NCBI GenBank assembly: GCA_936920625.1
Contig: CAKZHC010000037.1
Coordinates: forward strand, 1 to 64,000
DNA: 64,000 bases
From: an uncultured Enterobacteriaceae bacterium
Lineage (GTDB): Bacteria; Pseudomonadota; Gammaproteobacteria; Enterobacterales; Enterobacteriaceae
Reading direction: 5' to 3'
Shown here: one piece after another, positions 18,072 through 27,760 of the stretch
Position numbering within the stretch: the stretch's first letter is position 1
How the letters are laid out: each line of letters opens with the position of its first letter
The notes under the pieces: generated by a model
Databases searched by the model: none
Seen by the model: only the letters and a program-made list of their open reading frames with translations
What the model was told of the DNA's origin: nothing
Translations under genes and position numbers: made by a program

Positions 18072-18650
18072 ATGAGTTTTTTTGCTACGATTGTTCTGGC
18101 TTTTAGCATGTCAATGGATGCCTTTGCGGCAGCCATGGCTGAAGGAGCTGCGCTGTCCCGTCCCGGCTTTCGGGAAGCTATTCGAACTGGTCTGATTTTT
18201 GGTTTTATCGAAACCCTGACCCCACTGGCTGGCTGGGTAATTGGCATGATAGCAAACCCATATATTATAGCCTGGAACTACTGGGTGGCTTTTGCTTTGT
18301 TAACCGTTATAGGCACACGCATGATCTTCGAAGGTATGCGTCGCAACATCGATCCAGAAGCGCGTGCAGCGCCCTGCAGACAGGGATTATTGATGTTAAT
18401 CACTACCGCCTTCGCGACAAGTCTTGATGCCCTGGCAGTGGGGATGTGCCTGACTCTGCTCAATGCGAACATAGTGATTACCGTAATAGCGATTGGAGCT
18501 GCCACAACGCTGATGGTCACAGTGGGTGTCATGCTGGGCCGCCTGCTCAACTCAGTGTTTGGAAAAGTGGCTGAAGTTCTGGGAGGGGTTATATTAATTA
18601 ATATCGGTTTTTTAATCCTGTCTGAGAACATCAACGTACTGGCTTACTGA
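18072..18650 (+). CDS. mntP: Manganese efflux pump MntP
   Basis: MntP exports Mn2+ across the inner membrane. The protein has 192 residues (E. coli 188) and six predicted helices in two inverted halves. Each half starts with the family signature: SMSMDAFAAAM near residue 12 and ATSLDALAVGM near residue 120, whose Asp residues are needed for transport. GFIETLTPLAGWVIG lies between them. It is monocistronic and lies behind an MntR-like palindrome. Confidence 0.96.
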   Translation: MSFFATIVLAFSMSMDAFAAAMAEGAALSRPGFREAIRTGLIFGFIETLTPLAGWVIGMIANPYIIAWNYWVAFALLTVIGTRMIFEGMRRNIDPEARAAPCRQGLLMLITTAFATSLDALAVGMCLTLLNANIVITVIAIGAATTLMVTVGVMLGRLLNSVFGKVAEVLGGVILINIGFLILSENINVLAY

Positions 18651-18679
18651 GTATGACCGTTAAGGCTGGCTCTGGCAGG

Positions 18680-18756
<77 letters not shown>

Positions 18757-18931
18757 ATGGTGGCGCATCTTACTGGCAGCCAGACCAAGCGTCAAGATTT
18801 TTCACCCCCCACTAATTGCTCCGGCTGATAACCTGCACCAGCGCTGATATCAATGATGTTAAAGGGCAGTAAATGCGCAGAAAGATGCAGGGAGAAATGA
18901 GGACTTCAAAATAACATGGTTAGCGCCACAA

Positions 18932-19309
18932 TCACCTGCGACGGTAACAGATCAGCAGCAATCCTGTCACAATCGCCACCATACCAGCTAACTGTAAGCT
19001 GTGAAAGCGATGATGAAAACCGGGCAGAACCATCGATACCAGCCATACCAGAACATAGCTTAAACTCAGCAGGGGATATAAACGACTAAGGGGTAATGAT
19101 CTGAGTGCTACAAACCAGCAAAACAATGATGAGCTATACGCCACTATCCCAATGAGCAGCACCAGTACGGGCAGACTTAGTATAACCACCTGATGCAACC
19201 ATAGGGATAATTCACTCAGCGCCGGTAACCGCACCATTGCCCATTTCATTAAAAGTTGTGCGCTACTAACCAGTAACACGCTAGCGCCCGCCCAGACATA
19301 CCCCTTCAT
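18932..19309 (-). CDS. arnF: 4-amino-4-deoxy-L-arabinose-phosphoundecaprenol flippase subunit ArnF
   Basis: ArnF pairs with ArnE to move undecaprenyl-phosphate-L-Ara4N to the periplasmic face of the inner membrane. The 125 residues (E. coli 128) form four hydrophobic helices of the small multidrug resistance type: MKGYVWAGASVLLVSSAQL, SSLFCWFVALRSLPLSRLYP, SYVLVWL and MVAIVTGLLLICYRRR. Its ATG overlaps the arnE stop by 4 nt (ATGA). It is the last gene of the arn operon. Confidence 0.93.
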   Translation of the reverse strand: MKGYVWAGASVLLVSSAQLLMKWAMVRLPALSELSLWLHQVVILSLPVLVLLIGIVAYSSSLFCWFVALRSLPLSRLYPLLSLSYVLVWLVSMVLPGFHHRFHSLQLAGMVAIVTGLLLICYRRR

Positions 19310-19629
19310 GCGCTGATGCCCATCGATACAACTCCGGTGATTATCAGGGCAATACCCAGCCAGTGCCGAGAGTCTATTTCCTCGTGCCAGATGAGTCTGG
19401 CTGCCAGAGTGATCAAAATGAAGTTAATACTGAGCATTGGGTAGGCTACTCCTACCGGAAGATGCTGTAAAACCCACAGCCATACCAGCATGGCACAACC
19501 CAATAACAGCAGTGACAACAATAGCCAACACAGAATAACAACATGCCTTGCCTGGTGCGCTGCCTGCTTTTGACAAAGCTGACCACCACAACTTAGCACG
19601 CTGGCCAGCACAATCATCAAATAACTCAT
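19306..19629 (-). CDS. arnE: 4-amino-4-deoxy-L-arabinose-phosphoundecaprenol flippase subunit ArnE
   Basis: The partner of ArnF in the L-Ara4N lipid flippase. The 107 residues (E. coli 111) begin MSYLMIVLASVLSCGGQLCQKQ and contain four hydrophobic helices ending WLGIALIITGVVSMG. Its ATG overlaps the arnT stop by 4 nt, and its own stop overlaps the arnF start, so translation is probably coupled. Confidence 0.93.
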   Translation of the reverse strand: MSYLMIVLASVLSCGGQLCQKQAAHQARHVVILCWLLLSLLLLGCAMLVWLWVLQHLPVGVAYPMLSINFILITLAARLIWHEEIDSRHWLGIALIITGVVSMGISA

Positions 19630-21290
19630 GATCGCTGGTAGTACTTATAGAGTACCAGTCGGCCCTGATGCCAGACAAAATCAGGCATGGGTAATCGGGG
19701 GAAAATGGGATCCTGACGGCGGTCGAGCTGCAGCACCAATGCAACATTGCCCGTAGTTCTGGCCTTTGCCAGCCAGGAGACAAATGCTGTTTGACTTACG
19801 TAACGATAACGGGAGTCAGGATAACTGAGGCCATAACTTAACTCGCCTTTTCCGTCATACATCAGGATATCACTGCGTTTTAATCCCCAGGCGAGAGAAG
19901 AGGCGACTCCGGACGAATTGGAAAGCACATAACGGCAGGTGATTAGCTCGTTGTGAACGGCCGAAATGAAGGGTTGTGGATGCTTATTACTGGACCGGAA
20001 CTGCGGCGTAGCAGAGCCAACAAGCAGCGCTACGCCAAGAGGACAAAATGCTACCCAGTACCAGCGCTGCTTTGGTGCGCACCAGCACAGAAAACCAGCG
20101 AGCAACCAGATAGAGAACGCCAGTGCCGTTATCAGCACTTTCGGAATCTCGTAACTGGCATAAATCGGATGTTTTGCCAGGCCCCATGGCGCCCACAATA
20201 TCACATCAATCGACAGGCAGATGAGCCCAAAAACAAGATTAATAGCCCCGTTGATTTTAAATACCTGAATGCGCCGTTGCAAAGCAACATAACCATTCTG
20301 AGCCATAAGAATAGCAAGAGGGGCAAAGCACGGCAAAACATAGGTGAGGAGTTTTCCTTTAGAAATACTCAGTAAAATCAATGGCATAATAAACCAGCAC
20401 AACAGAAAAAAAGCCGAACTATTGTCTTCTTTTCGCCCCAGCCATCCCAGCTTCAGCGCGCCAGGCATCAATGCCAGCCAGGGCAAAACACCAACCAGCA
20501 TCACTGGCAAATAGTACCAGAATGGCGCTTTATGCTGCGCATCTGGGTCGGCAAAGCGCCTGATGTGCTCTTCCCAGATAAAATAACGCCAAAAATCAGG
20601 CTCATATTTGGCCACTGCGATCACCCAAGGCAAGCTGACTATCAGCGCGGCAAAAAGTGCCAGCCAGCCCCAGCTTAACACCATCTTCCAGCGGTTCTGC
20701 ACTATCACCCAGGGGAGCACACTAATCACAGGTATTACCAGGGCCAGGAAACCCTTAGTCATAAAACCCATACCACAGGCCACACCTAAAAGTAGCCAGG
20801 CCAGTATTCGTTGACGCAGTTCAGACGTAGTTACTGCCAGCCAAAACGCACACATAGCCGCCGTCATCCATAAGGCGAGCATAGGGTCAAGCACAGCGTA
20901 GGTACCAACGCCCAACACCAACAGACAGGTGAGGTAGATTATCGCTGCCATCAGCGCAACATGTTGTTCGCGCCAGATACGCAGTGCCAGCCAGAACACA
21001 CCCAGTGCACTCAAAGCACTGGAAAGTACAACACCAAACCGGACAGCAAAATTATTGTGGCCAAATAATAGCTGGCTTAAATTATTAACCCAGTAGCCCG
21101 CCGCCGGCTTCTCAAAATAGCGAAGGTCGAGCAACCTGGGTACTATCCAGTTATCTTCAACCAGCATCTCACGGCTTATTTCAGCATAACGCGTTTCATC
21201 AGGCTGCCATAATGGCCGAATTTCAATGGGTATCAGATAATATAATGTGAAAATCAACAGTAACAGCCAGCTCTTTTGTTTTATTGGCAT
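19626..21290 (-). CDS. arnT: Undecaprenyl phosphate-L-Ara4N:lipid A transferase ArnT
   Basis: ArnT is a GT-C fold membrane glycosyltransferase that transfers 4-amino-4-deoxy-L-arabinose to lipid A phosphates on the periplasmic side, lowering binding of polymyxin and host cationic peptides. The 554 residues (E. coli 550) begin with a hydrophobic helix and then the catalytic loop RPLWQPDETRYAEISREML, with the conserved Asp-Glu. EKPAAGYWVNNL and LPWLALMPGAL follow, then about twelve helices and a C-terminal periplasmic domain. Its ATG shares one base with the arnD stop (TAATG). No lesion is seen. Confidence 0.97.
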   Translation of the reverse strand: MPIKQKSWLLLLIFTLYYLIPIEIRPLWQPDETRYAEISREMLVEDNWIVPRLLDLRYFEKPAAGYWVNNLSQLLFGHNNFAVRFGVVLSSALSALGVFWLALRIWREQHVALMAAIIYLTCLLVLGVGTYAVLDPMLALWMTAAMCAFWLAVTTSELRQRILAWLLLGVACGMGFMTKGFLALVIPVISVLPWVIVQNRWKMVLSWGWLALFAALIVSLPWVIAVAKYEPDFWRYFIWEEHIRRFADPDAQHKAPFWYYLPVMLVGVLPWLALMPGALKLGWLGRKEDNSSAFFLLCWFIMPLILLSISKGKLLTYVLPCFAPLAILMAQNGYVALQRRIQVFKINGAINLVFGLICLSIDVILWAPWGLAKHPIYASYEIPKVLITALAFSIWLLAGFLCWCAPKQRWYWVAFCPLGVALLVGSATPQFRSSNKHPQPFISAVHNELITCRYVLSNSSGVASSLAWGLKRSDILMYDGKGELSYGLSYPDSRYRYVSQTAFVSWLAKARTTGNVALVLQLDRRQDPIFPRLPMPDFVWHQGRLVLYKYYQRS

Positions 21291-22186
21291 TATAACTCAC
21301 TTGTTTGTTGACATCCCAGCCACCCTTCACGTCCGCTCTGTTTACCCCGGACAATTTTTCCATGTGGTAATTGGGACAAATTCGTTGGTAATAGCTCACT
21401 CAGAGGACAAAACTGAATACCATTACGTTTTGCCATTGCCAGCAATGCTGAGAACTGTTCATGCATAGCTATACCTTCAACCTCTGCATGAATAGTGTAA
21501 ACCGGTGTCCCAGTATCCTGATGGATCTGATTTAGTATGAAAGTATTATAGTTATCGTGGTCAGTAAGCGTGCCGATAACCTCATCCCAAGTCGGCAAAG
21601 TGACCGGGATCTGTACCGTTCCTGTCTTTCCACTACTCAGCACCGGTAAAAACGGCTGTCTGCCACGGCAATCACTGTTATAGCGAAACTGAAACCGCTC
21701 TTTGACTGCCACAACCCGCTGATCCGCACGCCAGCCAGCCACTGCCGAACAGGTAACCGCTTCGCCAGTAATGGTTACCAGGGCATCATGTGCCAGTGCA
21801 ATCTGCTGGTATAATTTCTCTGATGACCAGACACCGGCCCAGGTTTGCCAGGCAAAGTGATCCCAGGCGTGGAGACCGACTTCATGATAACGCGCAGTAG
21901 TACGTATAACCTCTGCCTGGCTACGACCAATCCGGCGCCCGGGCCAGGCAGTGCCTGCCAGAATAATATCCCAGCCATAGAGCGAGGCTGCTTTAGAGCG
22001 AAGCATCTTCCAGAGAAATTGTGGCTTAATAAGACGCCAGAGATGACGCCCCATATTATCGGGCCCTACAGTGAAAAAAAAGCTGGCTTTAATCTGATTT
22101 GAGTTGAGTATCTCCAGCAGTCGTGGCACTCCATCGCGAGTGCCGCGCCAGGTGTCTACATCTACCCGTAAGCCCACTTTTCTCAC
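21290..22186 (-). CDS. arnD: 4-deoxy-4-formamido-L-arabinose-phosphoundecaprenol deformylase ArnD
   Basis: ArnD removes the formyl group from undecaprenyl-phosphate-Ara4FN at the membrane. The 298-residue protein has the NodB/polysaccharide deacetylase fold: RVDVDTWRGTRDGVPRLLEI with the metal/catalytic Asp near the start, GLHAWDHFAWQ with two metal-binding His, and YNSDCRG. The ending EGWLGCQQ matches E. coli. It starts at GTG and overlaps the arnA stop by 4 nt (GTGA). Confidence 0.96.
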   Translation of the reverse strand: MRKVGLRVDVDTWRGTRDGVPRLLEILNSNQIKASFFFTVGPDNMGRHLWRLIKPQFLWKMLRSKAASLYGWDIILAGTAWPGRRIGRSQAEVIRTTARYHEVGLHAWDHFAWQTWAGVWSSEKLYQQIALAHDALVTITGEAVTCSAVAGWRADQRVVAVKERFQFRYNSDCRGRQPFLPVLSSGKTGTVQIPVTLPTWDEVIGTLTDHDNYNTFILNQIHQDTGTPVYTIHAEVEGIAMHEQFSALLAMAKRNGIQFCPLSELLPTNLSQLPHGKIVRGKQSGREGWLGCQQTSEL

Positions 22187-24165
22187 GACTGATTTCCGCT
22201 GAGATCAACCGCTTTCAGAAAGAAATCGAGCGTTTCTTCAATAGTTTCTTCCAGCGTAATTGTCGGTGTCCAGTTAAGCAGACGCCTTGCATTAAGAATG
22301 CTCGGCTTACGATATTCAACGTCCTGATAGCCCTGCCCATAATAACTACTGCTCTCTACTTCACTATAACCCGCAAAGGGCGGGAAATGGCTACGCAGCG
22401 GATGGCGCTCAAAGCAGGTCAGTAGCATCTCCGCCATCTCACGGATACTGGCTTCATTGACCGGGTTACCAATGTTGATGATCTGCCCGTCACAGTTACC
22501 ATTTTTATTCTCAATAATACGGAAAAGAGCTTCAATTCCATCTTTAATATCAGTGAAACAACGCTTTTGTCTGCCTCCATCAATTAACTTGATGGGAGAG
22601 CCTTCAACCAGATTGAGAATTAACTGAGTAATTGCACGCGAACTACCAATGCGGGCAGCATCCAGGCTATCCAGCCTCGGCCCCATCCAGTTAAATGGCC
22701 GGAACAGGGTGAAACGTAAACCTTCTTTGTCACCATAGGCCCAGATAACACGATCCAGTAATTGTTTGGAAACAGAGTAAATCCAGCGCTGTTTATTGAT
22801 AGGTCCAACTATCAACCTTGAGTTGTCCTCATCGAAAACGGGATCAGTACACATACCGTAAACTTCAGAGGTTGAGGGGAAGATAATACGCTTTTGGTAT
22901 TTGACACAATTGCGAACGATGCTCAGATTCTCTTCAAAATCCAGTTCGAAAACACGTAACGGATTGCGGGTGTATTCGATTGGTGTCGCTATGGCAACCA
23001 ATGGCAGCACCACATCACACTTTTTAATATGATATTCGATCCATTCAGAGTGAATACTGATGTCCCCTTCCACAAAGTGGAAACAGGGGTTATCCATAAA
23101 GCGGCTGATTGCGTCTGAGCTAATGTCCATGCCGTAAACTTCGTAGTTATTATCCTGAAGCAAACGTTCGGTAAGATGATTACCAATAAAGCCATTGACG
23201 CCAAGTATCAGTACGCGAGTGCGCCGTTTATGGGCAGCATGAGAATGACTATTTAATAGTCCATTTGGTACCAGCCCAAGGGCTTGGGCCAGCTGACTGC
23301 CCTGCATGTAAATACCATTTTCAATCTGCCCAGTGATGATCTCCAGCACACCCCTACCACAAGCCACCAGCAAAGGATTGATGGAGAGTATCGTGCCGGG
23401 GCGGACGCCAGCAGGGCTTTCGTGCACTTTGGCACTCCAGATAATAAATTTCTGGGTGCCAACATAGCAGAATGCACCAGGCCATGGCTCAGACACGGCC
23501 CGTACCAGATTGTGGATCTGGCTGGCGGTGAGATCCCAATTAATCAGACCATCTTCGGGTTTTCGCTGCCCAAAGTAACTTCCCTGGGTAATGTCCTGCG
23601 GCTGTTCCTGAAAACGCCCCGTAAGCATATTCGGTAAGGTCTCACCAAGCAGCAACTCTGTCAGGTCGCACAATTTTTTGTGCAGAGTGAGCGCGGTGTC
23701 GTCAGTGTCTATTGCGATCTTATTTTGAGCAATTATATTGCCCGCATCAGCACGTGCTGTCATGCGATGCAACGTTACACCTGTTTCAGATTCTCCATTG
23801 GCCAGCACCCAGTTAAGTGGAGTACGCCCACGATACTTTGGCAACAGCGACCCATGCAGATTAAAGCCTCCCTGACTGGCTCCGCTCAGAATATCGTCAC
23901 ATAACAGGTTACGGTAGTAGAAGGAGAAGATCATATCCGGCTTCATCTGACGAATACGTTCAATCCACAAAGGGTGATTAACCTCCTCCGGAGCAAAAAC
24001 TGGTATGCCCCGCTCTGCTGCAATATGCGCTACAGAGCCAAAAAAATGATTCTCACCGGGGGTATCGACATGTGTGAAGATAGCTTCAATCTCAAAATTC
24101 GCCTTGAGGAGGGCCTTCACTCCAATACAACCTATATCGTGATAGGCAAAAACAACAACTTTCAT
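22183..24165 (-). CDS. arnA: Bifunctional UDP-L-Ara4N formyltransferase / UDP-glucuronate decarboxylase ArnA
   Basis: The C-terminal domain oxidatively decarboxylates UDP-glucuronate to UDP-Ara4-ketone, and the N-terminal domain formylates UDP-Ara4N. With the ATG at 24165, which shares a base with the arnC stop, the protein has 660 residues, exactly the E. coli length. The formyltransferase domain (1-300) shows FNLHGSLLPKYRGRTPLNW with Asn102 and His104, and the ADAGNI Asp140. The dehydrogenase domain (about 315-660) shows GVNGFIGNHL for NAD+, STSEVYG with the catalytic Glu434, and YSVSKQLLDR. No key residue is lost. Confidence 0.97.
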   Translation of the reverse strand: MKVVVFAYHDIGCIGVKALLKANFEIEAIFTHVDTPGENHFFGSVAHIAAERGIPVFAPEEVNHPLWIERIRQMKPDMIFSFYYRNLLCDDILSGASQGGFNLHGSLLPKYRGRTPLNWVLANGESETGVTLHRMTARADAGNIIAQNKIAIDTDDTALTLHKKLCDLTELLLGETLPNMLTGRFQEQPQDITQGSYFGQRKPEDGLINWDLTASQIHNLVRAVSEPWPGAFCYVGTQKFIIWSAKVHESPAGVRPGTILSINPLLVACGRGVLEIITGQIENGIYMQGSQLAQALGLVPNGLLNSHSHAAHKRRTRVLILGVNGFIGNHLTERLLQDNNYEVYGMDISSDAISRFMDNPCFHFVEGDISIHSEWIEYHIKKCDVVLPLVAIATPIEYTRNPLRVFELDFEENLSIVRNCVKYQKRIIFPSTSEVYGMCTDPVFDEDNSRLIVGPINKQRWIYSVSKQLLDRVIWAYGDKEGLRFTLFRPFNWMGPRLDSLDAARIGSSRAITQLILNLVEGSPIKLIDGGRQKRCFTDIKDGIEALFRIIENKNGNCDGQIINIGNPVNEASIREMAEMLLTCFERHPLRSHFPPFAGYSEVESSSYYGQGYQDVEYRKPSILNARRLLNWTPTITLEETIEETLDFFLKAVDLSGNQS

Positions 24166-25148
24166 CAATTAATTTCCTGTGAGGAGGATGTTATGGAGGT
24201 GCTTTTAATAACACGTTGAATGAAATAGCGTGGCCGGGCACGCACATCATTATAAATCCTCCCAATATATTCACCCAATAATCCCATTCCAACAAATTGC
24301 GCCCCAATAAACATAAACAGCAAGGCAAACAGGGTGAATACCCCTTCGCCTGACCAGTGGGCACCAAGAAAAAAACGCAGCAGCAACAGCAGTAGTGAAA
24401 TTGAGAAGCCTGAGAGGGCTATAATGCTACCAAAGATACTGAGCAGACGAAGTGGCGTGGTTGTCAGGCAGGTGACAAGATCAAACATCAAATTAATAAG
24501 CTTCAGCATACTATATTTGGAATCACCAAATTCACGCTCTGCATGAAGTACCGGGATATCAATAGTACGCCGGGAGAAACTATTCGCCAGGATGGGAATA
24601 AACGTGCTGCGCTCATGACATTGTAACATGGCATCGATGATAGAACGACGATAAGCGCGTAGCATACAGCCATAGTCCCCCATCGATTTACCCGTCACTT
24701 TCTGGATAAGTCCATTGATGGCCCGAGACGCACAGCGGCGAAACCAACTATCCTGGCGATTCTGGCGTACAGTACCAACTACGTCATAACCCTCAATAGC
24801 TTTTGCTACCAGGTTTGGAATTTCTTCAGGGGGGTTTTGGAGATCGGCATCCAGTGTAATAATCAGGTCACCACTGACATGGCTGAAACCCGCCATAATT
24901 GCTGAATGCTGACCATAGTTACGATTGAGTAGAATCGCCACGATCGGGCTGCCAGCTTCTGATGCCGCTGCTTCTAGTAGGCTGGGGGATCTATCGCTGC
25001 TGCCATCATCTACCAGTATCAATTCGTAACTCATTTTTAGCTCATCGCAGGCTGTCCGTGTACGGTGAATTAACTCAGGGATACTCTCCTGTTCGTTAAA
25101 TACGGGGATCACTATTGAGACTTTATTAATGACTTCATCACTCATCAT
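24165..25148 (-). CDS. arnC: Undecaprenyl-phosphate 4-deoxy-4-formamido-L-arabinose transferase ArnC
   Basis: ArnC transfers formylated Ara4N from UDP to undecaprenyl phosphate on the cytoplasmic side. The 327 residues (E. coli 322) hold a GT2 domain: VSIVIPVFNEQESIPELI, LVDDGSSD, DADLQNPPEEIP, and VGTVRQNRQDSWFRR. Two C-terminal membrane helices follow (LLSIFGSIIALSGFSISLLL and VFTLFALLFMFIGAQFVGMG). It starts 7 bp after arnB; the ribosome site is weak, so coupling to arnB is likely. Confidence 0.96.
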   Translation of the reverse strand: MMSDEVINKVSIVIPVFNEQESIPELIHRTRTACDELKMSYELILVDDGSSDRSPSLLEAAASEAGSPIVAILLNRNYGQHSAIMAGFSHVSGDLIITLDADLQNPPEEIPNLVAKAIEGYDVVGTVRQNRQDSWFRRCASRAINGLIQKVTGKSMGDYGCMLRAYRRSIIDAMLQCHERSTFIPILANSFSRRTIDIPVLHAEREFGDSKYSMLKLINLMFDLVTCLTTTPLRLLSIFGSIIALSGFSISLLLLLLRFFLGAHWSGEGVFTLFALLFMFIGAQFVGMGLLGEYIGRIYNDVRARPRYFIQRVIKSTSITSSSQEIN

Positions 25149-25155
25149 CTGTTTT

Positions 25156-26292
25156 TTAACCTGCCAGCTTTTTTAATGCACTAATCACTCGCGTGACATC
25201 ACCGTCTGTCATATCCGGGAACAACGGAATAGAACAGATACGTTCACTATTCCAGGTAGTGTTAGGTAATACTGTGCCTGGAAAACGTTCACGATAATAT
25301 TTTTGTGTGTGTACCGCCCGAAAGTGCAAACCGGTACCAATACCTTGCTCGTTGAGTTTATGCATCAGGGCATCACGGTTCAAACCACAACTCGCTTCAT
25401 CAACACGAATAATAAACAGATGCCAGGCATGGTGGTGAGACCATTTAGGTAGTGCCAGTGGCTGGAAAGGTGTATGACTAAGCTCCTCAAGATAAAGGCT
25501 GGCGATAGCGCTACGACGTGCGTTGATATCAGCTAATTTTTCCATCTGTACCAGTGCAATGGCGGCATTGATATCAGCCAGATTATATTTATAACCCGGA
25601 GTAATAACCTCAGCCTGAGGCGCACGTCCCTGCTGCCTGCGATCATAGGCATCAACCGCCAGACCATGGAATTTTAGGCTCCGAATTTGCGTTGCCAGCT
25701 CCTCATCGTCAGTCACAATCAGGCCGCCCTCAGCACAAGTTATATTTTTGATGGCGTGGAAGGAAAAAATAGCGGTACCACTGGCCCCTACGTGGCGACC
25801 TTTATACCTGGTGCCCGTGGCATGTGCCGCATCTTCGAGTATTTTAATCCCGTACTTACTGCCAATTGCGTTGATAGCGTCAATATCCGCTGGCGCGCCG
25901 GCATAGTGTACCGGAATAATGGCACGGGTGCGGGGTGTGATAGCAGCCTCAATCTGTTGTGGCGTCACCATCAACGTATCACGGTCAACGTCGATCATCA
26001 CTGGCGTTGCCCCCAGCAAACAGATCATATTCAGCGTTGAAACCCACGTCAGAGATGGGGTAATCACTTCATCGCCGGGCCCGATGCCAAGTGCCATCAG
26101 CGTCACATGCATCCCGCCCGTAGCAGAACTCACCGCAATAGCATGCTTATTACCAGTAAGCTGATAGAACTCCTGCTCAATTTGATGATTTTTAGGGCCG
26201 GTTGTAATCCATCCAGATGCCAGCACGTCCCTAACCGCATTTAACTCATCCTCGCCTAATGCCGGTCGGGAAAAAGGGAGAAACTCAGCCAT
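25156..26292 (-). CDS. arnB: UDP-4-amino-4-deoxy-L-arabinose aminotransferase ArnB
   Basis: ArnB uses PLP and glutamate to aminate UDP-Ara4-ketone. The open frame begins at TTG 26313, but the ATG at 26292 has an AGGGAG site 8-9 nt upstream and gives MAEFLPFSRPALGEDE, matching E. coli. The product then has 378 residues (E. coli 379). SGWITTGPKN, EDAAHATGT and the PLP-lysine segment FSFHAIKNITCAEGG are intact. It is the first gene of arnBCADTEF. About 730 bp of AT-rich DNA lies upstream. A half-site like CTTAAG is present near 26445, but no complete PmrA box was found. Confidence 0.97.
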   Translation of the reverse strand: MAEFLPFSRPALGEDELNAVRDVLASGWITTGPKNHQIEQEFYQLTGNKHAIAVSSATGGMHVTLMALGIGPGDEVITPSLTWVSTLNMICLLGATPVMIDVDRDTLMVTPQQIEAAITPRTRAIIPVHYAGAPADIDAINAIGSKYGIKILEDAAHATGTRYKGRHVGASGTAIFSFHAIKNITCAEGGLIVTDDEELATQIRSLKFHGLAVDAYDRRQQGRAPQAEVITPGYKYNLADINAAIALVQMEKLADINARRSAIASLYLEELSHTPFQPLALPKWSHHHAWHLFIIRVDEASCGLNRDALMHKLNEQGIGTGLHFRAVHTQKYYRERFPGTVLPNTTWNSERICSIPLFPDMTDGDVTRVISALKKLAG

Positions 26293-27020
26293 TGGTTTAA
26301 TCTCCCTGGACAATAATCAGATATAAATTTCAATGATTTGTGCTTATTCTCAAAACCTTTCTGGTGAAAGAGAAGTACAAAGATACCCTTCATTTTCCAG
26401 TATCAGAACACAATAGCGATTTTGACATATGATACCTTGAAATGCTTAAACCCCGCACAAACCACAGACCAAAAAACGGTGACAATTATTTAGCATTATC
26501 ATCATGATAGCAAAGGATTTGTGAGGGATATAATATAACAGGAAAAGTGCACTTTTTTCGGAAATAATCTAAAAATTATTTTAATTATAATACCGCTGCG
26601 TTATTTTATTTTGTGCCAGAATATAGCAGCCATTAATAATTTAAAAAAATATCTGGCTATTACAATTCAGCAAAAAATCCTTTTCATTTCACACAAAACA
26701 AAAGCTGATTAACTTTTACTCACATTTATATTTTTAGTGATAAAATCTATATTTATTGGATAGTTAGCCAGGTTAGTTGATCCGCTGCAAACATTTCTAA
26801 TATGGGCAGTCTGCCAGAATTGCTGATTTCTCTGTTTTAAATAGAAACGCCACGGGTATGAAGATTTGAAAAATAAACGGTGTTACCTGATAAAATATAT
26901 ATCAATTCTCTGCATCAGCATTAATGAATAAATCTAATAGCACTTAAGCTTTCTGACTCAAATGACAGCTTGTAACATCAGGTATTGATGTATTCTGTTG
27001 AAATACCCAAGTAATGGCGA
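26293..27020. other. AT-rich region upstream of the arn operon, no gene seen
   Basis: This 730-bp stretch should hold the arnB promoter. It contains a 14-bp palindrome, AAAAGTGCACTTTT at 26543-26556, and long A/T runs. No reading frame with recognisable similarity is present. Confidence 0.5.
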
Positions 27021-27623
27021 TCAGCTACTGCCTAATGGCATAACTTCAACCAGCATCCACAAGGCGGTTACCAGCAAGGACAGCGCCATCAATCCATTAA
27101 AAATTTTTCTTTTAATAGGATCTTGCAACAGAGCCCCGAGGCGATCGCCCATCAGAGCCCAGAGAAAAATGCAGGGAAAATTGAGTAAGATGAACGCGAC
27201 GGTGACCGTCAATAGCGTATTCTGAGTGCTATAAAGCAACGCGATATTACTCACCATCAACCAGCCTTTAGGGTTTAGTAACTGAAACGCAATAGCGCCT
27301 TTCAGACCCATGGGCTGCGATCTTTCCTGTAAATCTGGTGCACAGCAGCGATAGATTTTAACACTCAACCAGACAAGGTAGAGACAGCCCAGCACTGTCA
27401 AAGGCAAGCGGATTGCCTCCATCCAGTTTAATAATTGTTCCAGTAAGGCAGACAAAACAACCGTTTGCAGCGCAAAGCCAAGTATAATACCGCTTAATAG
27501 TGGAATGGTTCGCTTCAGACCAAAATTAACCCCGGACGTTGCCAGCAGCATGTTATTCGGTCCAGGCGTGATAGACATTACCGTGACATAACTGAAAAAA
27601 CTAGGGTCAAGCATAACCAGCAT
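27021..27623 (-). CDS. LysE/RhtB-family amino-acid exporter
   Basis: A 200-residue integral membrane protein with the family start FFSYVTVMSITPGPNNMLLATSG, where TPGPNN is the signature of RhtB/LysE exporters, and a second signature AFQLLNPKGWLMVSNIALL. Six helices are predicted. The substrate cannot be told from sequence; relatives export homoserine, threonine, cysteine/O-acetylserine or leucine. It is divergent from a MocR-type regulator across about 130 bp, a common arrangement in which the regulator controls the exporter. It is the only one of three LysE-family genes in the window with an intact frame. Confidence 0.88.
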   Translation of the reverse strand: MLVMLDPSFFSYVTVMSITPGPNNMLLATSGVNFGLKRTIPLLSGIILGFALQTVVLSALLEQLLNWMEAIRLPLTVLGCLYLVWLSVKIYRCCAPDLQERSQPMGLKGAIAFQLLNPKGWLMVSNIALLYSTQNTLLTVTVAFILLNFPCIFLWALMGDRLGALLQDPIKRKIFNGLMALSLLVTALWMLVEVMPLGSS

Positions 27624-27760
27624 CCCCGATTCATAAGAAGATTTTTTATTTTACGCTGCATGAGCACATGGTAACAGATACAGAAAATTGCTATTGTCTA
27701 GGGTACAGATGCCAGAATAACAGACTGTGTTAATGACAGAAGCAAAGCATTGTGCCCATA

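Noticed and set aside
26543..26556. AAAAGTGCACTTTT palindrome upstream of the arn operon
   Set aside because: It is too short and too AT-rich to assign to a regulator, and does not match the PmrA or PhoP consensus.
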